Shown here: piece after piece, positions 9,956-19,924 of the stretch
Position numbering within the stretch: position 1 is the stretch's first letter
Layout: the number at the start of each line of letters is the position of its first letter
Assembly (NCBI GenBank): GCA_009738435.1
Contig: CP046522.1
Span: forward strand, 1,085,249-1,149,248
Direction: 5' to 3'
DNA from: Clostridium bovifaecis
GTDB taxonomy: Bacteria > Bacillota > Clostridia > Clostridiales > Clostridiaceae
DNA: 64,000 nucleotides
Position numbers and translations under genes: made by a program
The notes under the pieces: model-generated
What the model was told of the DNA's origin: nothing
What the model saw: only the letters and a program-made list of their open reading frames with translations
Database searches by the model: none

Positions 9956-11965
9956 ATGAAACATTCTAAAGATTCACAAATGAAATTAAAAACTATCCTT
10001 ATGTTATTTTTTTCTTTATTAGTTATAATTCCAATATTAGTAGTTTCTACATTTAGCTATAGAAATCAATATAAGTCTCTTAAGGCTAGTACAAATGAAA
10101 TCCTTGTTAAAAGTGGCAATAATATATCTGAGGCGGTAAGTTCTTTATTTATAAATAATAAAGAAGCTGTAGATATGTTTTCTGCTAATGTCGACGTGGT
10201 GGGAGTTGCAGCTCATCCAGAATGGGAGAGTTTTATGCTGTCAATGTTTACAGACTATGTAAAGTCGCATAAAAATGTAAGAGCTATATACTACGGAGAA
10301 GCTACTAAAAAACATCATTCAACCACAGGAAAGCCTAAACCAGGGTATGATCCAACAAGTAGGCCATGGTATAAAGCTGCAGTAAAAAGTTCAGGAAAAG
10401 TTATTATAACGGAGCCATATGAAGATACTAATAATAAAGGACTTTTTGTAGTTACCATTGCTAAAACAGTAAAAGATCCTAACAAAGGTGATGTACTTGG
10501 AGTCATAGGATTAGATATGTCTTTAGAAACTATATCTGAACAGATATCTAAGACAAAGATAGGAGAAAGTGGATTTCAAGCGCTAGTAGATAATAAGGGA
10601 ACTATAATCGCACATAAAGATGCATCCTTAATAAATAAACAAGCAAAGGAAATACCTTACTTTAATAACATAATTACATCTAAGATTGACATATTAAATG
10701 AAAATGTTAATGGGGAACCTACTTTGGTGTACAAACTACAGAATTCATACACTAAGTGGGATGTTATAACATTTATGCCTGAGAAGGAAATAAAACGAGA
10801 TATAAATTATTCCTTGTATACTAATGTTATAATATCTTTGATTTGTATACTAATATCCTTAGCAATGGCGCTAAATTTAGGAAAATATATAACAGCATCT
10901 ATAAAAGACATATTATTTTTATTAAATGCAACTAGTAAAGGCGATTTATCTCAAAAGGCAAAATTAAGTAAAAAAGATCCTTTAGAGATACATCTAATCA
11001 AAGAGGAAATAAATGAAATGATAGATTCAATGGTAGCGATGATAAAAGAAATTCATTCAGCTGGAAAAACCTTGACATTAACATCACAGCAGTTTTATGC
11101 TATGACCCAAGAGTCCAGTGCTACTGGAGAAGAAATAACTAGGGCTATTCAGCAAATTACTGAAGGTGCTGTAGATCAAGTAACTAGCCTCGAGTTATCT
11201 CTTAATGAAGTAGACAAACTATCAAAGTTTGTAGATGAAACGATAAAAAGCTCAGAACTAATGGAAGACTCTGCTACTAAGGTTATAGAGCAAGTATCTG
11301 AAGGTACTGAAGCAATTAAATTGTTAAAGAAAAATTTTGATGAGACATTAACTGCAAGTGATTCACTTTACGAAGAAGCACATATTTTAAAAGATAATTC
11401 GAGAGAAATAGTGAATATAACAAATGAGTTAAAGGATATTACGGAGCAAACAAACCTTTTAGCACTTAATGCTAGTATTGAGGCTGCAAGAGCTGGAGAA
11501 CATGGAAAAGGATTTGCAGTAGTTGCTGAAGAAGTAAGAAAGCTTGCAGAACAATCTGCAAATTTTGCAGAGGATATACAGAGGGTAACAAATCAGATAA
11601 TAGTTGGTATAAATAATGTTATGGATAGAGCATCTTCTACGAAAGAGTTAGGGGAGATAAGTCATGATAAATTAAATTCAACTAATTACAGCTTTATAGA
11701 TATAGAGAATACAATAAATGAGCTTAAATCTAAAATAGATAAAGTAGCAGCTTCTATTAGAGATGTAAATGAAACTAAATCTATAGTAGTTTCCAAAATA
11801 GAAGAAGTATCTTCTGTTTCAGAGGAAACTGCAGCTACAGCGGAAGAGGTTAATGCATCTGTTGAAGAACAAACATCAGGCTTAAATGAAATAGCATCTT
11901 CAGCTAATAATTTAAACGAATTAGCTGAAGAATTAGATGCCTCGGTTTCAAGATTTAAAATATAA
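9956..11965 (+). CDS. Methyl-accepting chemotaxis protein with dCache-type sensor
   Basis: 669 residues: a TM helix (~15-37), an extracellular double-Cache region (~40-280, with [21 protein letters not shown], the amine/amino-acid-type Cache pocket), a second TM helix (~285-305), a HAMP segment (~308-365) and a long coiled-coil signalling domain. The hairpin tip is [20 protein letters not shown] with [21 protein letters not shown] just after it, the CheA/CheW contact. It starts 31 bases after the propeller gene with AGGAGG ahead of the ATG, so the two are probably co-transcribed. The ligand is unknown. Confidence 0.95.
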   Translation: MKHSKDSQMKLKTILMLFFSLLVIIPILVVSTFSYRNQYKSLKASTNEILVKSGNNISEAVSSLFINNKEAVDMFSANVDVVGVAAHPEWESFMLSMFTDYVKSHKNVRAIYYGEATKKHHSTTGKPKPGYDPTSRPWYKAAVKSSGKVIITEPYEDTNNKGLFVVTIAKTVKDPNKGDVLGVIGLDMSLETISEQISKTKIGESGFQALVDNKGTIIAHKDASLINKQAKEIPYFNNIITSKIDILNENVNGEPTLVYKLQNSYTKWDVITFMPEKEIKRDINYSLYTNVIISLICILISLAMALNLGKYITASIKDILFLLNATSKGDLSQKAKLSKKDPLEIHLIKEEINEMIDSMVAMIKEIHSAGKTLTLTSQQFYAMTQESSATGEEITRAIQQITEGAVDQVTSLELSLNEVDKLSKFVDETIKSSELMEDSATKVIEQVSEGTEAIKLLKKNFDETLTASDSLYEEAHILKDNSREIVNITNELKDITEQTNLLALNASIEAARAGEHGKGFAVVAEEVRKLAEQSANFAEDIQRVTNQIIVGINNVMDRASSTKELGEISHDKLNSTNYSFIDIENTINELKSKIDKVAASIRDVNETKSIVVSKIEEVSSVSEETAATAEEVNASVEEQTSGLNEIASSANNLNELAEELDASVSRFKI

Positions 11966-12000
11966 AATTTAAGATTGGAGTTTTAGAAAATTCCTCAATA

Positions 12001-12036
12001 AAAGGCGTAAGTTAGATAGAACCTACGCCTTTTATT
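12001..12036 (+). terminator. Terminator after the chemoreceptor gene
   Basis: AAAGGCGTAAGTT (12001-12013) pairs with AACCTACGCCTTT (12021-12033, one mismatch), followed by a short T-rich run. Confidence 0.8.
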
Positions 12037-12245
12037 CAATATAATTATTTGTTATAAATTAATCTTTTAAGTAATTCTTCCAATAATAGGCTTAAAGGAT
12101 ATTATTTCTTTATGAGAAAAAAGTTCAAAGTTTACTTGAAGCATAGTGAAAAAATAAAACTTTTCTTGAAATGAGAACAGAGTTAGTATTATTATTGAGG
12201 AAACAAGAAATAAAGAGTTATACAGAAATATTGAGGTGACAGAAG

Positions 12246-14831
12246 GTGAATATAAATGAGGAGCAAGGATTGGTTATAAATGAGCTAAAAGAAAATATCA
12301 TATTGCTTGCATCAGCAGGAACAGGTAAAACAGAGACCCTGTCTAAAAGAATAGCCAATATAATTCATAGTAAAGAAGCTAATCCATCAGAGATACTATG
12401 TATTACCTTTACAAATAAAGCCTGCAAAGAGATGAAGGAAAGAATTGAGAATATTGTAGGGGTTTCTGCAAAAGAAATAACTATTAAAACCTTTCACAGC
12501 TTTTGTTTTGACACAATCAAGATGGAAGCTAAAAAAAGGACTGATATATTTACTGACTTTACAATATTCGATGAGGATGACTGTAAGGAAATTATAAAGT
12601 ACTGTAATTACCTTGACTTTCAAGTAAGGCCTTTGCAGCAGTTTATAGATACTGCGAAGTTAATTAGAGTGCAAAATAATATCTATAGTGATGATGTTAG
12701 AGAGGATTATTATAAAGCTGTAGAGTATATCTTTAAGAATAATAAAAATAAAATTGATCAGATATGCAGTGAAAGAGGCAGCCTTAATCTTAAATTAAGG
12801 AATTTCCTAGAAGAAAAAGGTCACGTTTTAATTAATAGTTATAATGCCTTACTTCATAATAATCACGGTCTTGACTTTACGGATCTAATAATTAAGGCCA
12901 AAGAATTATTTAATAACAAAGAAGTAGTCGAGGCTCTTACTAAGAAATATAAGTATATAAATATTGATGAGGTGCAAGATACAAGTACATTAGAGTATTC
13001 GATAATAGAAAGGATATTTAAGAATAATAATGTTTTAATCTGTGGGGATATATTTCAAACTATATATCAATGGAGAGGTTCTGAGCCCCAAAAAATATTT
13101 GAAAGCTTTAAAAGTAAATACAACCCAAAAGAAATAGTGTTTTCTAAAAATTATAGAGCGACTAGAAATTTAACGGATGCTTCTCTGGAATATCTAAATA
13201 ATGCTTTTCCAAAAGAAATGTGTAATCTATACAAAGATGGTATTGTATCTGAGAATAAGGAATCTGGAGAAAAGATTAAATTAAAGATAGCAGAAAGCCT
13301 AAGAGAAGAAGCGCAGTTTATATTTAATGAGGTAAAAACACTGCGAGACCAAAATGCGAGTTTAGGCAAGATATGTGTGCTAACTAGAGATAACAATTAC
13401 AATATAAAATTGAGCGAACAATTACAAAGTATACTAAGATACGAAGCAGTAAATTTTGAATTTATATTGGTAGATCAATTTAAATTCTTCAGAAGGCAGG
13501 AAATAAAAGATGTAATAGCTTTTTTAAAGCTTATAGGAAACAGATATGACTCTATTAGCTTGAAAAGAATTTTAAAAAGATTACCTACAGGAATAGGTGA
13601 TAAAACCATTGAAGATATTGAATCAGATAAATACAAAAAATTAGGAATAGTGTTATCGGATTTTATAGATAGTAATGTACCTATATATGGAGAAAAATAT
13701 TCTTTGCTTATAAATGAGTTCCATAAGGATAATATTATAGTGTTTGATGTGGAAAGTACTGGTGTAGATGTCACTGAAGATGAGATAATTCAAATTGCAG
13801 CTATTAAAATTAACAGCAAGGGAGAAGTTATAGAAAGATTTGAAAAGTTTTTAAGGAATAAAAAGTCCGTTAAAAATTCAGAGCATATTCATGGCTTTAG
13901 TGATGAATTTTTAATGAAAAATGGAGAAAATAAAGAATCGGTTCTAAGGAAATTTATAAAATTTTCGGAGAATACCATAATAGTGGGACATAATGTTCAG
14001 TATGACATAAATATATTGACAAGTGAGCTTCAAAGATTAAACTTAGGTAAGCCAAAGTTTAAGGCCTTCTTCGATACGCTAGATATATACAGAAGATTTT
14101 ATACTAATCTAGTAAATCATAAGCTAGAAACCCTAAGTAAAGTCTTTAAAACTGCCAATAAGCCAAGCCATGATGCTATGGATGATATTTTAGCAACTAA
14201 AGACCTTCTAGTAAGAGCACTCAAAATTGATATAATACCTACTTCTATGGAAAGAATAGCCTATATGTCAAAGTATTTAAAATCCTTCTCATTTATAACA
14301 GAAAAGTTAAATAAGCTTTTTAAGGAAGCGGAAGAAGCAAGACCTCATGATATTGTTGGTAAGATAGTAAATGACTTTAGTCTGAAAACACTATACACGG
14401 GAGAAGAAGGAAAAGAGAAAATTGAAAGGCTTAAGGATTTTTATGTGCTCCTAAGAGAACTAGATGATAGGAGTAAAAGCAATAGGGATTCTCTTTTAGA
14501 TGTTATTAAAATAACATCTTTATCTAATGGGGAATTAGAAACCTTAATTATTAAGAGAACTAAAAAGCCAAGAATACCAATAATTACAGTTCATCAAGCC
14601 AAGGGATTAGAATTTGAAACTGTATTCATTTCAGGTGTTCAGCAGAACACATTTCCATCATACATGGCTATAAAGTCGGATAATCTAGATGAGGAAAAAA
14701 GAACTTTTTACGTAGCTATTACAAGAGCTAAAAAACGACTTTATATAACTTGCAATACTAGTGGTGGATATGGTAGAAGGACTACTAAAAGTGATTTTAT
14801 AAACTTAATACCACAAAACTATATAAGTTAA
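12246..14831 (+). CDS. UvrD/PcrA-type helicase with embedded DEDDh 3'-5' exonuclease
   Basis: 861 residues. N-terminal superfamily-1 helicase: Walker A ASAGTGKT (22-29), motif Ia ITFTNKACKEM, DEVQDTS in motif II, and GDIFQTIYQWRG in motif III. Around residues 497-655 a complete DnaQ-type exonuclease is inserted, with FDVESTG (D501, E503), VGHNVQYDIN, and SHDAMDD (H642, D647) as the DEDDh set. The helicase resumes with VHQAKGLEFE (motif V) and YVAITRAKKRLYI (motif VI). One chain could therefore unwind and trim DNA 3' ends. The GTG start at 12246 has GAGGTG seven bases upstream. It is monocistronic by position. Helicase and nuclease motifs both look intact; its repair or defence role is unknown. 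Confidence 0.9.
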   Translation: MNINEEQGLVINELKENIILLASAGTGKTETLSKRIANIIHSKEANPSEILCITFTNKACKEMKERIENIVGVSAKEITIKTFHSFCFDTIKMEAKKRTDIFTDFTIFDEDDCKEIIKYCNYLDFQVRPLQQFIDTAKLIRVQNNIYSDDVREDYYKAVEYIFKNNKNKIDQICSERGSLNLKLRNFLEEKGHVLINSYNALLHNNHGLDFTDLIIKAKELFNNKEVVEALTKKYKYINIDEVQDTSTLEYSIIERIFKNNNVLICGDIFQTIYQWRGSEPQKIFESFKSKYNPKEIVFSKNYRATRNLTDASLEYLNNAFPKEMCNLYKDGIVSENKESGEKIKLKIAESLREEAQFIFNEVKTLRDQNASLGKICVLTRDNNYNIKLSEQLQSILRYEAVNFEFILVDQFKFFRRQEIKDVIAFLKLIGNRYDSISLKRILKRLPTGIGDKTIEDIESDKYKKLGIVLSDFIDSNVPIYGEKYSLLINEFHKDNIIVFDVESTGVDVTEDEIIQIAAIKINSKGEVIERFEKFLRNKKSVKNSEHIHGFSDEFLMKNGENKESVLRKFIKFSENTIIVGHNVQYDINILTSELQRLNLGKPKFKAFFDTLDIYRRFYTNLVNHKLETLSKVFKTANKPSHDAMDDILATKDLLVRALKIDIIPTSMERIAYMSKYLKSFSFITEKLNKLFKEAEEARPHDIVGKIVNDFSLKTLYTGEEGKEKIERLKDFYVLLRELDDRSKSNRDSLLDVIKITSLSNGELETLIIKRTKKPRIPIITVHQAKGLEFETVFISGVQQNTFPSYMAIKSDNLDEEKRTFYVAITRAKKRLYITCNTSGGYGRRTTKSDFINLIPQNYIS

Positions 14832-15054
14832 TAAAGTATGGTTTAGGTGCTATTATAAGAAAGGATATAAATAAAAAACTTGCTATATACAATTAAGTAT
14901 GTTACTGTTAATTATAACTTAAATGAATCGTAAATAATAAAGCACAAATATATTTCAATTAGTACCTATGAACTAGAGTATCTTATATAGAAATTTTATT
15001 AGTGTATTATTACAAGAAGTTTAAGAAAAATAAAATTTCGGAGGTACACATCAT

Positions 15055-15255
15055 ATGAATGGTACAGTTAAATGGTTTAATTCAGAAAAAGGATTTGGAT
15101 TTATTACAGGAGAGGATGGAACAGATGTTTTTGCACATTTTTCTCAAATAAATTCAGATGGTTATAAAACTCTTGAAGAAGGTCAAACGGTTTCTTATAA
15201 CGTAGTTAAAGGACCAAAAGGGCCGCAAGCAGAAAATATTACTATTGTTAGATAA
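15055..15255 (+). CDS. Cold-shock protein (CspA family)
   Basis: A 66-residue single cold-shock domain that binds single-stranded RNA/DNA and acts as an RNA chaperone. RNP1 is KGFGFI and RNP2 is DVFAHF. Length and composition are those of stand-alone bacterial Csp proteins. CGGAGG lies ahead of the ATG, and a strong terminator closes the transcript. The roughly 220-base AT-rich region upstream could carry the long structured 5' leader usual in this family, but I do not see a defined thermosensor. Confidence 0.97.
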   Translation: MNGTVKWFNSEKGFGFITGEDGTDVFAHFSQINSDGYKTLEEGQTVSYNVVKGPKGPQAENITIVR

Positions 15256-15265
15256 TAAAATTTTA

Positions 15266-15300
15266 CCCCTTAAATAGGAGTCCTATTTAAGGGGGTTTTT
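15266..15300 (+). terminator. Strong terminator after the cold-shock gene
   Basis: CCCCTTAAATAGGA (15266-15279) and TCCTATTTAAGGGG (15281-15294) form a perfect 14-bp stem followed by five T. Confidence 0.92.
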
Positions 15301-15360
15301 AATGCTAAAATGCTAGGCTAGTAGATTAACTTGTAACTTGCCTGACATCAAGCATTAAGC

Positions 15361-16050
15361 TTAACTATGTTCTACCTCTTCTGTTTCCTTAACTAATAAT
15401 AGATTCTCTAAGTTAGATTTTCTGTTATCTAAGGTATTATGAGTTATGTGCTTAGTAAACATATCCTTAGGAGGATTCATTAAGAAATTATGAAGAAAAA
15501 TCCTACCATTAGGGGTATTGGCTGCGGCATAATGCCTTCCACGACTTAAGTAATAAACCCAAGAGTATCCGAAATTTATTACTTTATCTAAATCTTCTCT
15601 ATCAATTAAGGTTTTTTCCTTTTTTCTGCCATATTTATCTCTAAGTATGATAGCTATGGTTTTAAAATCTACATTTTCATAATCATTTACTGCTGCATTC
15701 TGATCATATATTTTTATATTACACTTTCTATTATCTAGGGTATCTCCATTAAGATGCCTAATAGGAGTTCTGGTGTTTGTACCTAAAATGAAGGAATGTA
15801 AGCTTTGCTTTTCCTTAAGCTTTTTATCACCCGCAAAAGAATAATTTAGATTTTGGGCTAAGTAGCTATTAAACTCTTTGTCCCATTCGGCGAACCATTC
15901 TCCTTTATTTAACACTAAGTTTAAGTCTTCAGCATCTATTTTAGTGTCAACAAATCCACCCTTTTTCTTTGAAAGTTTTATATAGGCAATATCTCCTTTT
16001 ACCTCATACTCATTGATTTTTGATTTATACTCAGTCCTTATAATGAACAC
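15361..16050 (-). CDS. Tandem HNH-type protein (two HNH_3-like units)
   Basis: 229 residues with two related halves. Each ends in an HNH-like core: LHSFILGTNTRTPIRHLNGD followed by TLDNRKCNI, and LHNFLMNPPKDMFTKHITHN followed by TLDNRKSNL. The shape His, spacer, His, TLDNR, Asn is that of small HNH endonucleases of the homing or phage type. Both copies keep the second-position His and the Asn, and the second has HITHN in place of HLNGD. Phage HNH proteins often come with AP2 or NUMOD DNA-binding parts; none is seen here. It is flanked by genes on the other strand and has no intron or intein next to it. Function unknown; nuclease activity is likely but unproven. Confidence 0.65.
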   Translation of the reverse strand: MFIIRTEYKSKINEYEVKGDIAYIKLSKKKGGFVDTKIDAEDLNLVLNKGEWFAEWDKEFNSYLAQNLNYSFAGDKKLKEKQSLHSFILGTNTRTPIRHLNGDTLDNRKCNIKIYDQNAAVNDYENVDFKTIAIILRDKYGRKKEKTLIDREDLDKVINFGYSWVYYLSRGRHYAAANTPNGRIFLHNFLMNPPKDMFTKHITHNTLDNRKSNLENLLLVKETEEVEHS

Positions 16051-16334
16051 CTCTTTCTTTTAATGTCTTTTCATGCTAAGATATATAATTTCTTGTCATG
16101 CTACTTATTATACCACATAGGCAAGAAACTTTTATTATTATGAAATTTTGCCGATAAAAACTTTATAATAGTAAGAGGTTAAAGGTAATTTAAGGTAAGT
16201 ATATGTTTTGATTATAAATATACTGCGAACGTGAAAAATAATCTTATATTCTGTATGACACCAAAATAAAGAGAAAAGTCATAAAGATAAATGATAAGAA
16301 TGAAATTATGTAAATAGGTAGGAGGAAATGAAAT

Positions 16335-16601
16335 ATGTTACAAGATAGACAGAATGATATACCAGAATTCGGAGAATACATAAGTGATGCAAGACAAGCG
16401 ATAGAACAAGGTCTTTTAAGTGAAGAGCAATCTGGTGATAAGCAGGCGGGAGATGGAATAGTAGCTGTTCCGACAGAAGACATTCATAATAGCTTAGAAA
16501 TAGTTAGAGAACTAAAGGAGAGTTCTTTAAAAGGTGAATTAGATATTAACAAACTTAATATGTTAGATGAAATATTATCAAATATTAACTCAAGTATATA
16601 A
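16335..16601 (+). CDS. Small acidic hypothetical protein
   Basis: 88 residues, acidic, predicted mainly helical, with no membrane segment, no cysteine and no motif I recognise. Support for being a gene comes from TAGGAGGAAATG ahead of the ATG with ideal spacing, an uninterrupted frame and codon use like its neighbours. It stands alone, between a minus-strand HNH gene and a minus-strand exonuclease gene. The C-terminal half (residues ~50-86) could be an amphipathic helix pair. No function is proposed. Confidence 0.65.
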   Translation: MLQDRQNDIPEFGEYISDARQAIEQGLLSEEQSGDKQAGDGIVAVPTEDIHNSLEIVRELKESSLKGELDINKLNMLDEILSNINSSI

Positions 16602-16778
16602 AATAATCGTATTAAACTATAACGTAGTACTAATATAAAAAGTGTGTGGTAGGTTAGCAATAAGCAGCAAATAATAGGTAATAGAAAAATGAAAGGTAGA
16701 TATTATCAGCAGTTCCTAACTTAAGTTGAGTAGAACTGCTGAATTATATAATAAAGCTACAACTATAGGTGAAAGATT

Positions 16779-17393
16779 CTAAATATTATCTACCATATTA
16801 GAAAAATACCTTGGTGGAATATACCCATTTTTTATTCCTTCTGTAACTAATAGATATGTTGCTGTGGTATCAAATCTAGCATCATGAAAGCTTCCGGTTT
16901 GATTAAAAAGTTTTTTACTTAAGATATCTATATGAGATTCTTCTATATTGAGAAACCTTATAGCCTCTTCGAGTTTAGGAGCTTTAGGTTCATTACGGCT
17001 ATTCTTAAGTTTGCATATATCTTTGTAATAGTTCATAGTACAAAATATATGCTTAGGCTCTATAACTTCACCACAGCCTTCTAGTTCAGATTCTAAAAAT
17101 TTTATATCAAAATTGACGTTATGACCTATTAGAATATCTGCACTTTGGAAATCGGTTAAAAATTCTTCTAAGCGATCCTCAAAATATCTACCATTACTTA
17201 GTTCATATAAATTTTCAACGCTAAAACCATGAACTTTCTGTGCGCTTGGCTCTACATATTCTACTGTAAAGAAGACATTTTTGCCTATGGTTTTAGTTGG
17301 CTTAAAACTTGTATCAACGAGAATATAGCTAAGTTGGCAGATGCTTCCTGGCCTTATTCCCGTAGTTTCTGTATCAAAAAATATCATTTTCAT
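16779..17393 (-). CDS. DnaQ-type DEDDh 3'-5' exonuclease
   Basis: 204 residues from the chosen ATG at 17393, which has AGGAGG about nine bases upstream; the ATG ten codons earlier has no such site. Exo I is FFDTETTG near the N-terminus, Exo II is IGHNVNFDIKFL, and Exo III is FHDARFDTTAT, completing the DEDDh set. The protein is a free-standing exonuclease domain like PolC-type epsilon or RNase T relatives. It resembles the domain embedded in the helicase at 12246-14831, but the two differ in detail. Substrate unknown: DNA proofreading, repair or RNA trimming are all possible. Confidence 0.88.
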   Translation of the reverse strand: MKMIFFDTETTGIRPGSICQLSYILVDTSFKPTKTIGKNVFFTVEYVEPSAQKVHGFSVENLYELSNGRYFEDRLEEFLTDFQSADILIGHNVNFDIKFLESELEGCGEVIEPKHIFCTMNYYKDICKLKNSRNEPKAPKLEEAIRFLNIEESHIDILSKKLFNQTGSFHDARFDTTATYLLVTEGIKNGYIPPRYFSNMVDNI

Positions 17394-17540
17394 ATTAAAA
17401 CTCCTCCTAAGTATGCACCACAATATATTATAGTAAAGTGTGAGTAGTGTGACAAGCAGTACTTATAGAAAATAGGATCATATATGAATTTAATGAAAAA
17501 CTAATAGAAAATAGCTAAGATACACAGTTATTGAAAGGCA

Positions 17541-17637
17541 GTGGAGAACTTTAATTAAGAGGATCTCTCCACTTCATCCACTTTGCGCTTTAGCGCCTCC
17601 ACTGCTCCACTAAGAATTTTGCTTCGCAAAATTCTTA
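17541..17637 (+). repeat. Intergenic structured repeat, copy A
   Basis: GTGGAGA (17541-17547) faces TCTCCAC (17566-17572). Further TCCACT words follow at 17577, 17598 and 17606, with a GCGC-TTTA-GCGC hairpin at 17585-17596 between them. A perfect 12-bp stem TAAGAATTTTGC/GCAAAATTCTTA (17611-17637) closes the element. There is no T-run, so a terminator is unlikely. The same layout recurs near 52289 and 61811. Confidence 0.6.
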
Positions 17638-17692
17638 TATGGTGTATAATATATTTATAATAGAAGCACAAAATATATTGGGAGGAATTTTT

Positions 17693-18070
17693 ATGGGACT
17701 ATTTGATGGATTAATGGGCAATGCTTCAGAGGTTAGAATTGAAGACGTGCAAAAGGAATATACTAATATACTAAGTTCAACAGAAGTGGTTGAAAAGGCG
17801 TATAGACTTATTCGTGATATGTTTATTTTTACTAATAAGAGGCTTATCTTAGTGGATAAACAAGGTATGACTGGGAAAAAGACTGAGTATCACTCAATCC
17901 CTTATAAAAGTATTACTCACTTTAGCATTGAAACAGCTGGAAATTTTGATTTAGATGCAGAACTCAAAATATGGGTTTCAGGATCTCAGCTTCCTATAGA
18001 AAAACAATTCAATAAGAGCTTAAATATATATGAGCTCCAAAGCGTATTAGCGGAATATGTATTAAAATAG
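17693..18070 (+). CDS. Bacterial PH-domain protein (bPH/DUF1696 type)
   Basis: 125 residues from the ATG at 17693, preceded by GGGAGGAATTTTT; an in-frame ATG 18 codons upstream lacks a ribosome site. Sequence features of the bacterial pleckstrin-homology family include MGLFDGLMGNASEV at the start, FIFTNKRLILVDKQGMTGKK in the middle, and a YHSIPYKSITHFSIE strand. The family forms oligomeric rings; its ligand and role are not established. It follows the structured repeat directly and precedes an unknown gene with 62 bases between them. Confidence 0.85.
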   Translation: MGLFDGLMGNASEVRIEDVQKEYTNILSSTEVVEKAYRLIRDMFIFTNKRLILVDKQGMTGKKTEYHSIPYKSITHFSIETAGNFDLDAELKIWVSGSQLPIEKQFNKSLNIYELQSVLAEYVLK

Positions 18071-18132
18071 ATTGGAAGTAATTACAAAGTGAAATAAACC
18101 TTGTTGAAGAACTAAGTAAAAGGGAGTTAGTT

Positions 18133-18657
18133 ATGAATTATTTGCTAAAGCCTATTGGTGAGGAAATATTTGGAGAAAATGTGTCTATAAGATTTAAAAC
18201 CATAAACGAGGGCTTTGATAAGTTTAAGAGTTTTATGCTGGATGGTAAGGATATAGATAATGGTGAAAAAAGGTTAGGAGCTTTTATAGATAAAGTCTTC
18301 GAGTTAAATGGAGAAGAAAATTCATATGTGGATTTTTACTTTAGCAGGCTAGATAAAGCTGCTAAGGATAGACTAATTTCAGCACTAATTAGTGAAGATA
18401 GGCTAGTTTTAGAAAGGCATATAAGAGAAGTCAAAGATGAGACAATATATTTTAGATTGAGCAAGGAATCAATTCCTTTTCTTATAAGATTGAGTACTAG
18501 GGAAATATTATTCTCTACCTTCTACTTCACAAAATTTCAATGCACGATATGGGGAAATTTTGATATGAAGTTTCCTATATTTTTTAGTAATGAAGATAAT
18601 ATGAAGTTATATGAAGATATAGCTAGAGAGTATTATTTAATACCAGGCACAAGATAA
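18133..18657 (+). CDS. Hypothetical protein, 174 residues
   Basis: No family recognised. The protein is soluble-looking, with an acidic N-terminal half and a C-terminal half rich in Phe/Tyr (FSTFYFTKFQCTIWGNFDMKF). AGGGAG precedes the ATG. It lies 62 bases after the PH-domain gene, and its own terminator overlaps its last codons, so these two genes may form a unit. Its layout of alternating strands and helices is unremarkable, and no catalytic motif or export signal is seen. Confidence 0.7.
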   Translation: MNYLLKPIGEEIFGENVSIRFKTINEGFDKFKSFMLDGKDIDNGEKRLGAFIDKVFELNGEENSYVDFYFSRLDKAAKDRLISALISEDRLVLERHIREVKDETIYFRLSKESIPFLIRLSTREILFSTFYFTKFQCTIWGNFDMKFPIFFSNEDNMKLYEDIAREYYLIPGTR

Positions 18658-18674
18658 GTGTCTGGTATTTTTAA
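18641..18674 (+). terminator. Terminator overlapping the end of the 174-residue gene
   Basis: TACCAGGCAC (18641-18650) pairs with GTGTCTGGTA (18659-18668) with one G-T pair, followed by TTTTT. The left arm encodes the protein's C-terminus. Confidence 0.8.
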
Positions 18675-18731
18675 TGCAGGAGGAAAATTGGAATAAATGT
18701 AGAATAGAGTAATAAAAAGGGGGGCGTTAAT

Positions 18732-19718
18732 TTGATTTTTATTGAAAATACATCTACAAGTCCATATTTTAATCTTGCATGTGAAGAGTATTGCCTTACG
18801 AATTTAGACTTTGATGAAGACATTGTGATGTTGTGGAGAGACGATAATACAATTGTCGTTGGTAAGTATCAAAATACTATTGAAGAAATAAATCATGAAT
18901 TTGTAGCTGAGAATAAAGTAAATGTAGTCAGAAGGGTAACTGGTGGAGGAGCAGTATATCACGATCTAGGAAATCTTAATTTTACGTTTATATTAAATGT
19001 AGATAGAACTGATATGATAGATATGAAAAAATATGCTTTACCAGTGGTGGAGGCTCTAAAAGAAATAGGGGTAACCGCAGAATTGAGTGGAAGAAATGAT
19101 ATTACAATTGACGGCAAAAAGATTTCTGGAACTGCACAAAGACTACACAAGAGCAAACTGCTTTATCATGGTACTTTACTATTTGATTCAGATATGGGAG
19201 TATTGAGTAAAGCCTTAAAGGTTTCAATAGATAAAATTGAATCTAAGGGCATAAAATCGGTAAGGAGTAGAGTCGCAAATATAAAAGAGTATTTGAATAA
19301 AAATTATGATGTACTTGAGTTTAAAAGATTGATTTTGCATCACTTATTTAAGGAACAACCATACAAGGAGTACAAGCTTACAGACGAAGATTTGAAAGCT
19401 ATTAGATTATTGGAAAAGGAACGATATTCAAAGTGGGAGTGGATATACGGTAAATCTCCAAGCTGCAATCTAAAAAATTCAAAGAGGTTTTCGGGTGGAA
19501 AGATAGAAGTATTACTGAATATATCTAATGGGATAATTGAAGGCTGCAAGATATATGGTGATTTTTTAGGCGTATCAAATATAGAAGATGTAGAAAGTGT
19601 TATAATAGGTAATCGATATGACAAAGAAGATATTGAGAAATCTTTAAAGGATATTAATATTAGCGAGCATTTTGGCAATATAACTAAAGACGAGGTAGTA
19701 TCTTGTTTTTTTAAATAA
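18732..19718 (+). CDS. lplA: Lipoate-protein ligase
   Basis: 328 residues; attaches lipoic acid through lipoyl-AMP to lipoyl domains. Motifs are RRVTGGGAVYHDLGNLNFTF (the lipoate/AMP pocket), GRNDITIDGKKISGTAQ and HGTLLFD, with an LplA C-terminal accessory domain from ~250. The start is TTG at 18732 behind a GGGGGG run. It lies 270 bases ahead of a lipoyl-dependent dehydrogenase cluster, beyond its own terminator. Its natural job here is to charge the small lipoyl protein at 19990. It suggests scavenging of lipoate rather than synthesis. Confidence 0.95.
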   Translation: MIFIENTSTSPYFNLACEEYCLTNLDFDEDIVMLWRDDNTIVVGKYQNTIEEINHEFVAENKVNVVRRVTGGGAVYHDLGNLNFTFILNVDRTDMIDMKKYALPVVEALKEIGVTAELSGRNDITIDGKKISGTAQRLHKSKLLYHGTLLFDSDMGVLSKALKVSIDKIESKGIKSVRSRVANIKEYLNKNYDVLEFKRLILHHLFKEQPYKEYKLTDEDLKAIRLLEKERYSKWEWIYGKSPSCNLKNSKRFSGGKIEVLLNISNGIIEGCKIYGDFLGVSNIEDVESVIIGNRYDKEDIEKSLKDINISEHFGNITKDEVVSCFFK

Positions 19719-19780
19719 TAAAAATGAAGCAATGGCATAGTTTGATAATAGGTTTAATGAAATAGTGTAATGAGAAATGT

Positions 19781-19817
19781 AAAAAGGTTTCAGTCAATGG
19801 ATTGAAGCCTTTTTGTT
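19781..19817 (+). terminator. Terminator after lplA
   Basis: AAAAAGGTTTCA (19781-19792) pairs with TTGAAGCCTTTTT (19802-19814) including G-T pairs, followed by a T-rich stretch. Confidence 0.8.
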
Positions 19818-19924
19818 TTGGAAATTTTAATGAAAAGATTAGAAAATTAATACTTGTGTACTATAAATTTAATTTTAGTATTAACTCTTCAAATATAATA
19901 TACAGAAAATTCAAACTATAGGCT

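Noticed and set aside
16244..16483. 79-codon minus-strand frame
   Set aside because: Antisense to the 88-residue gene, which has a clear ribosome site.
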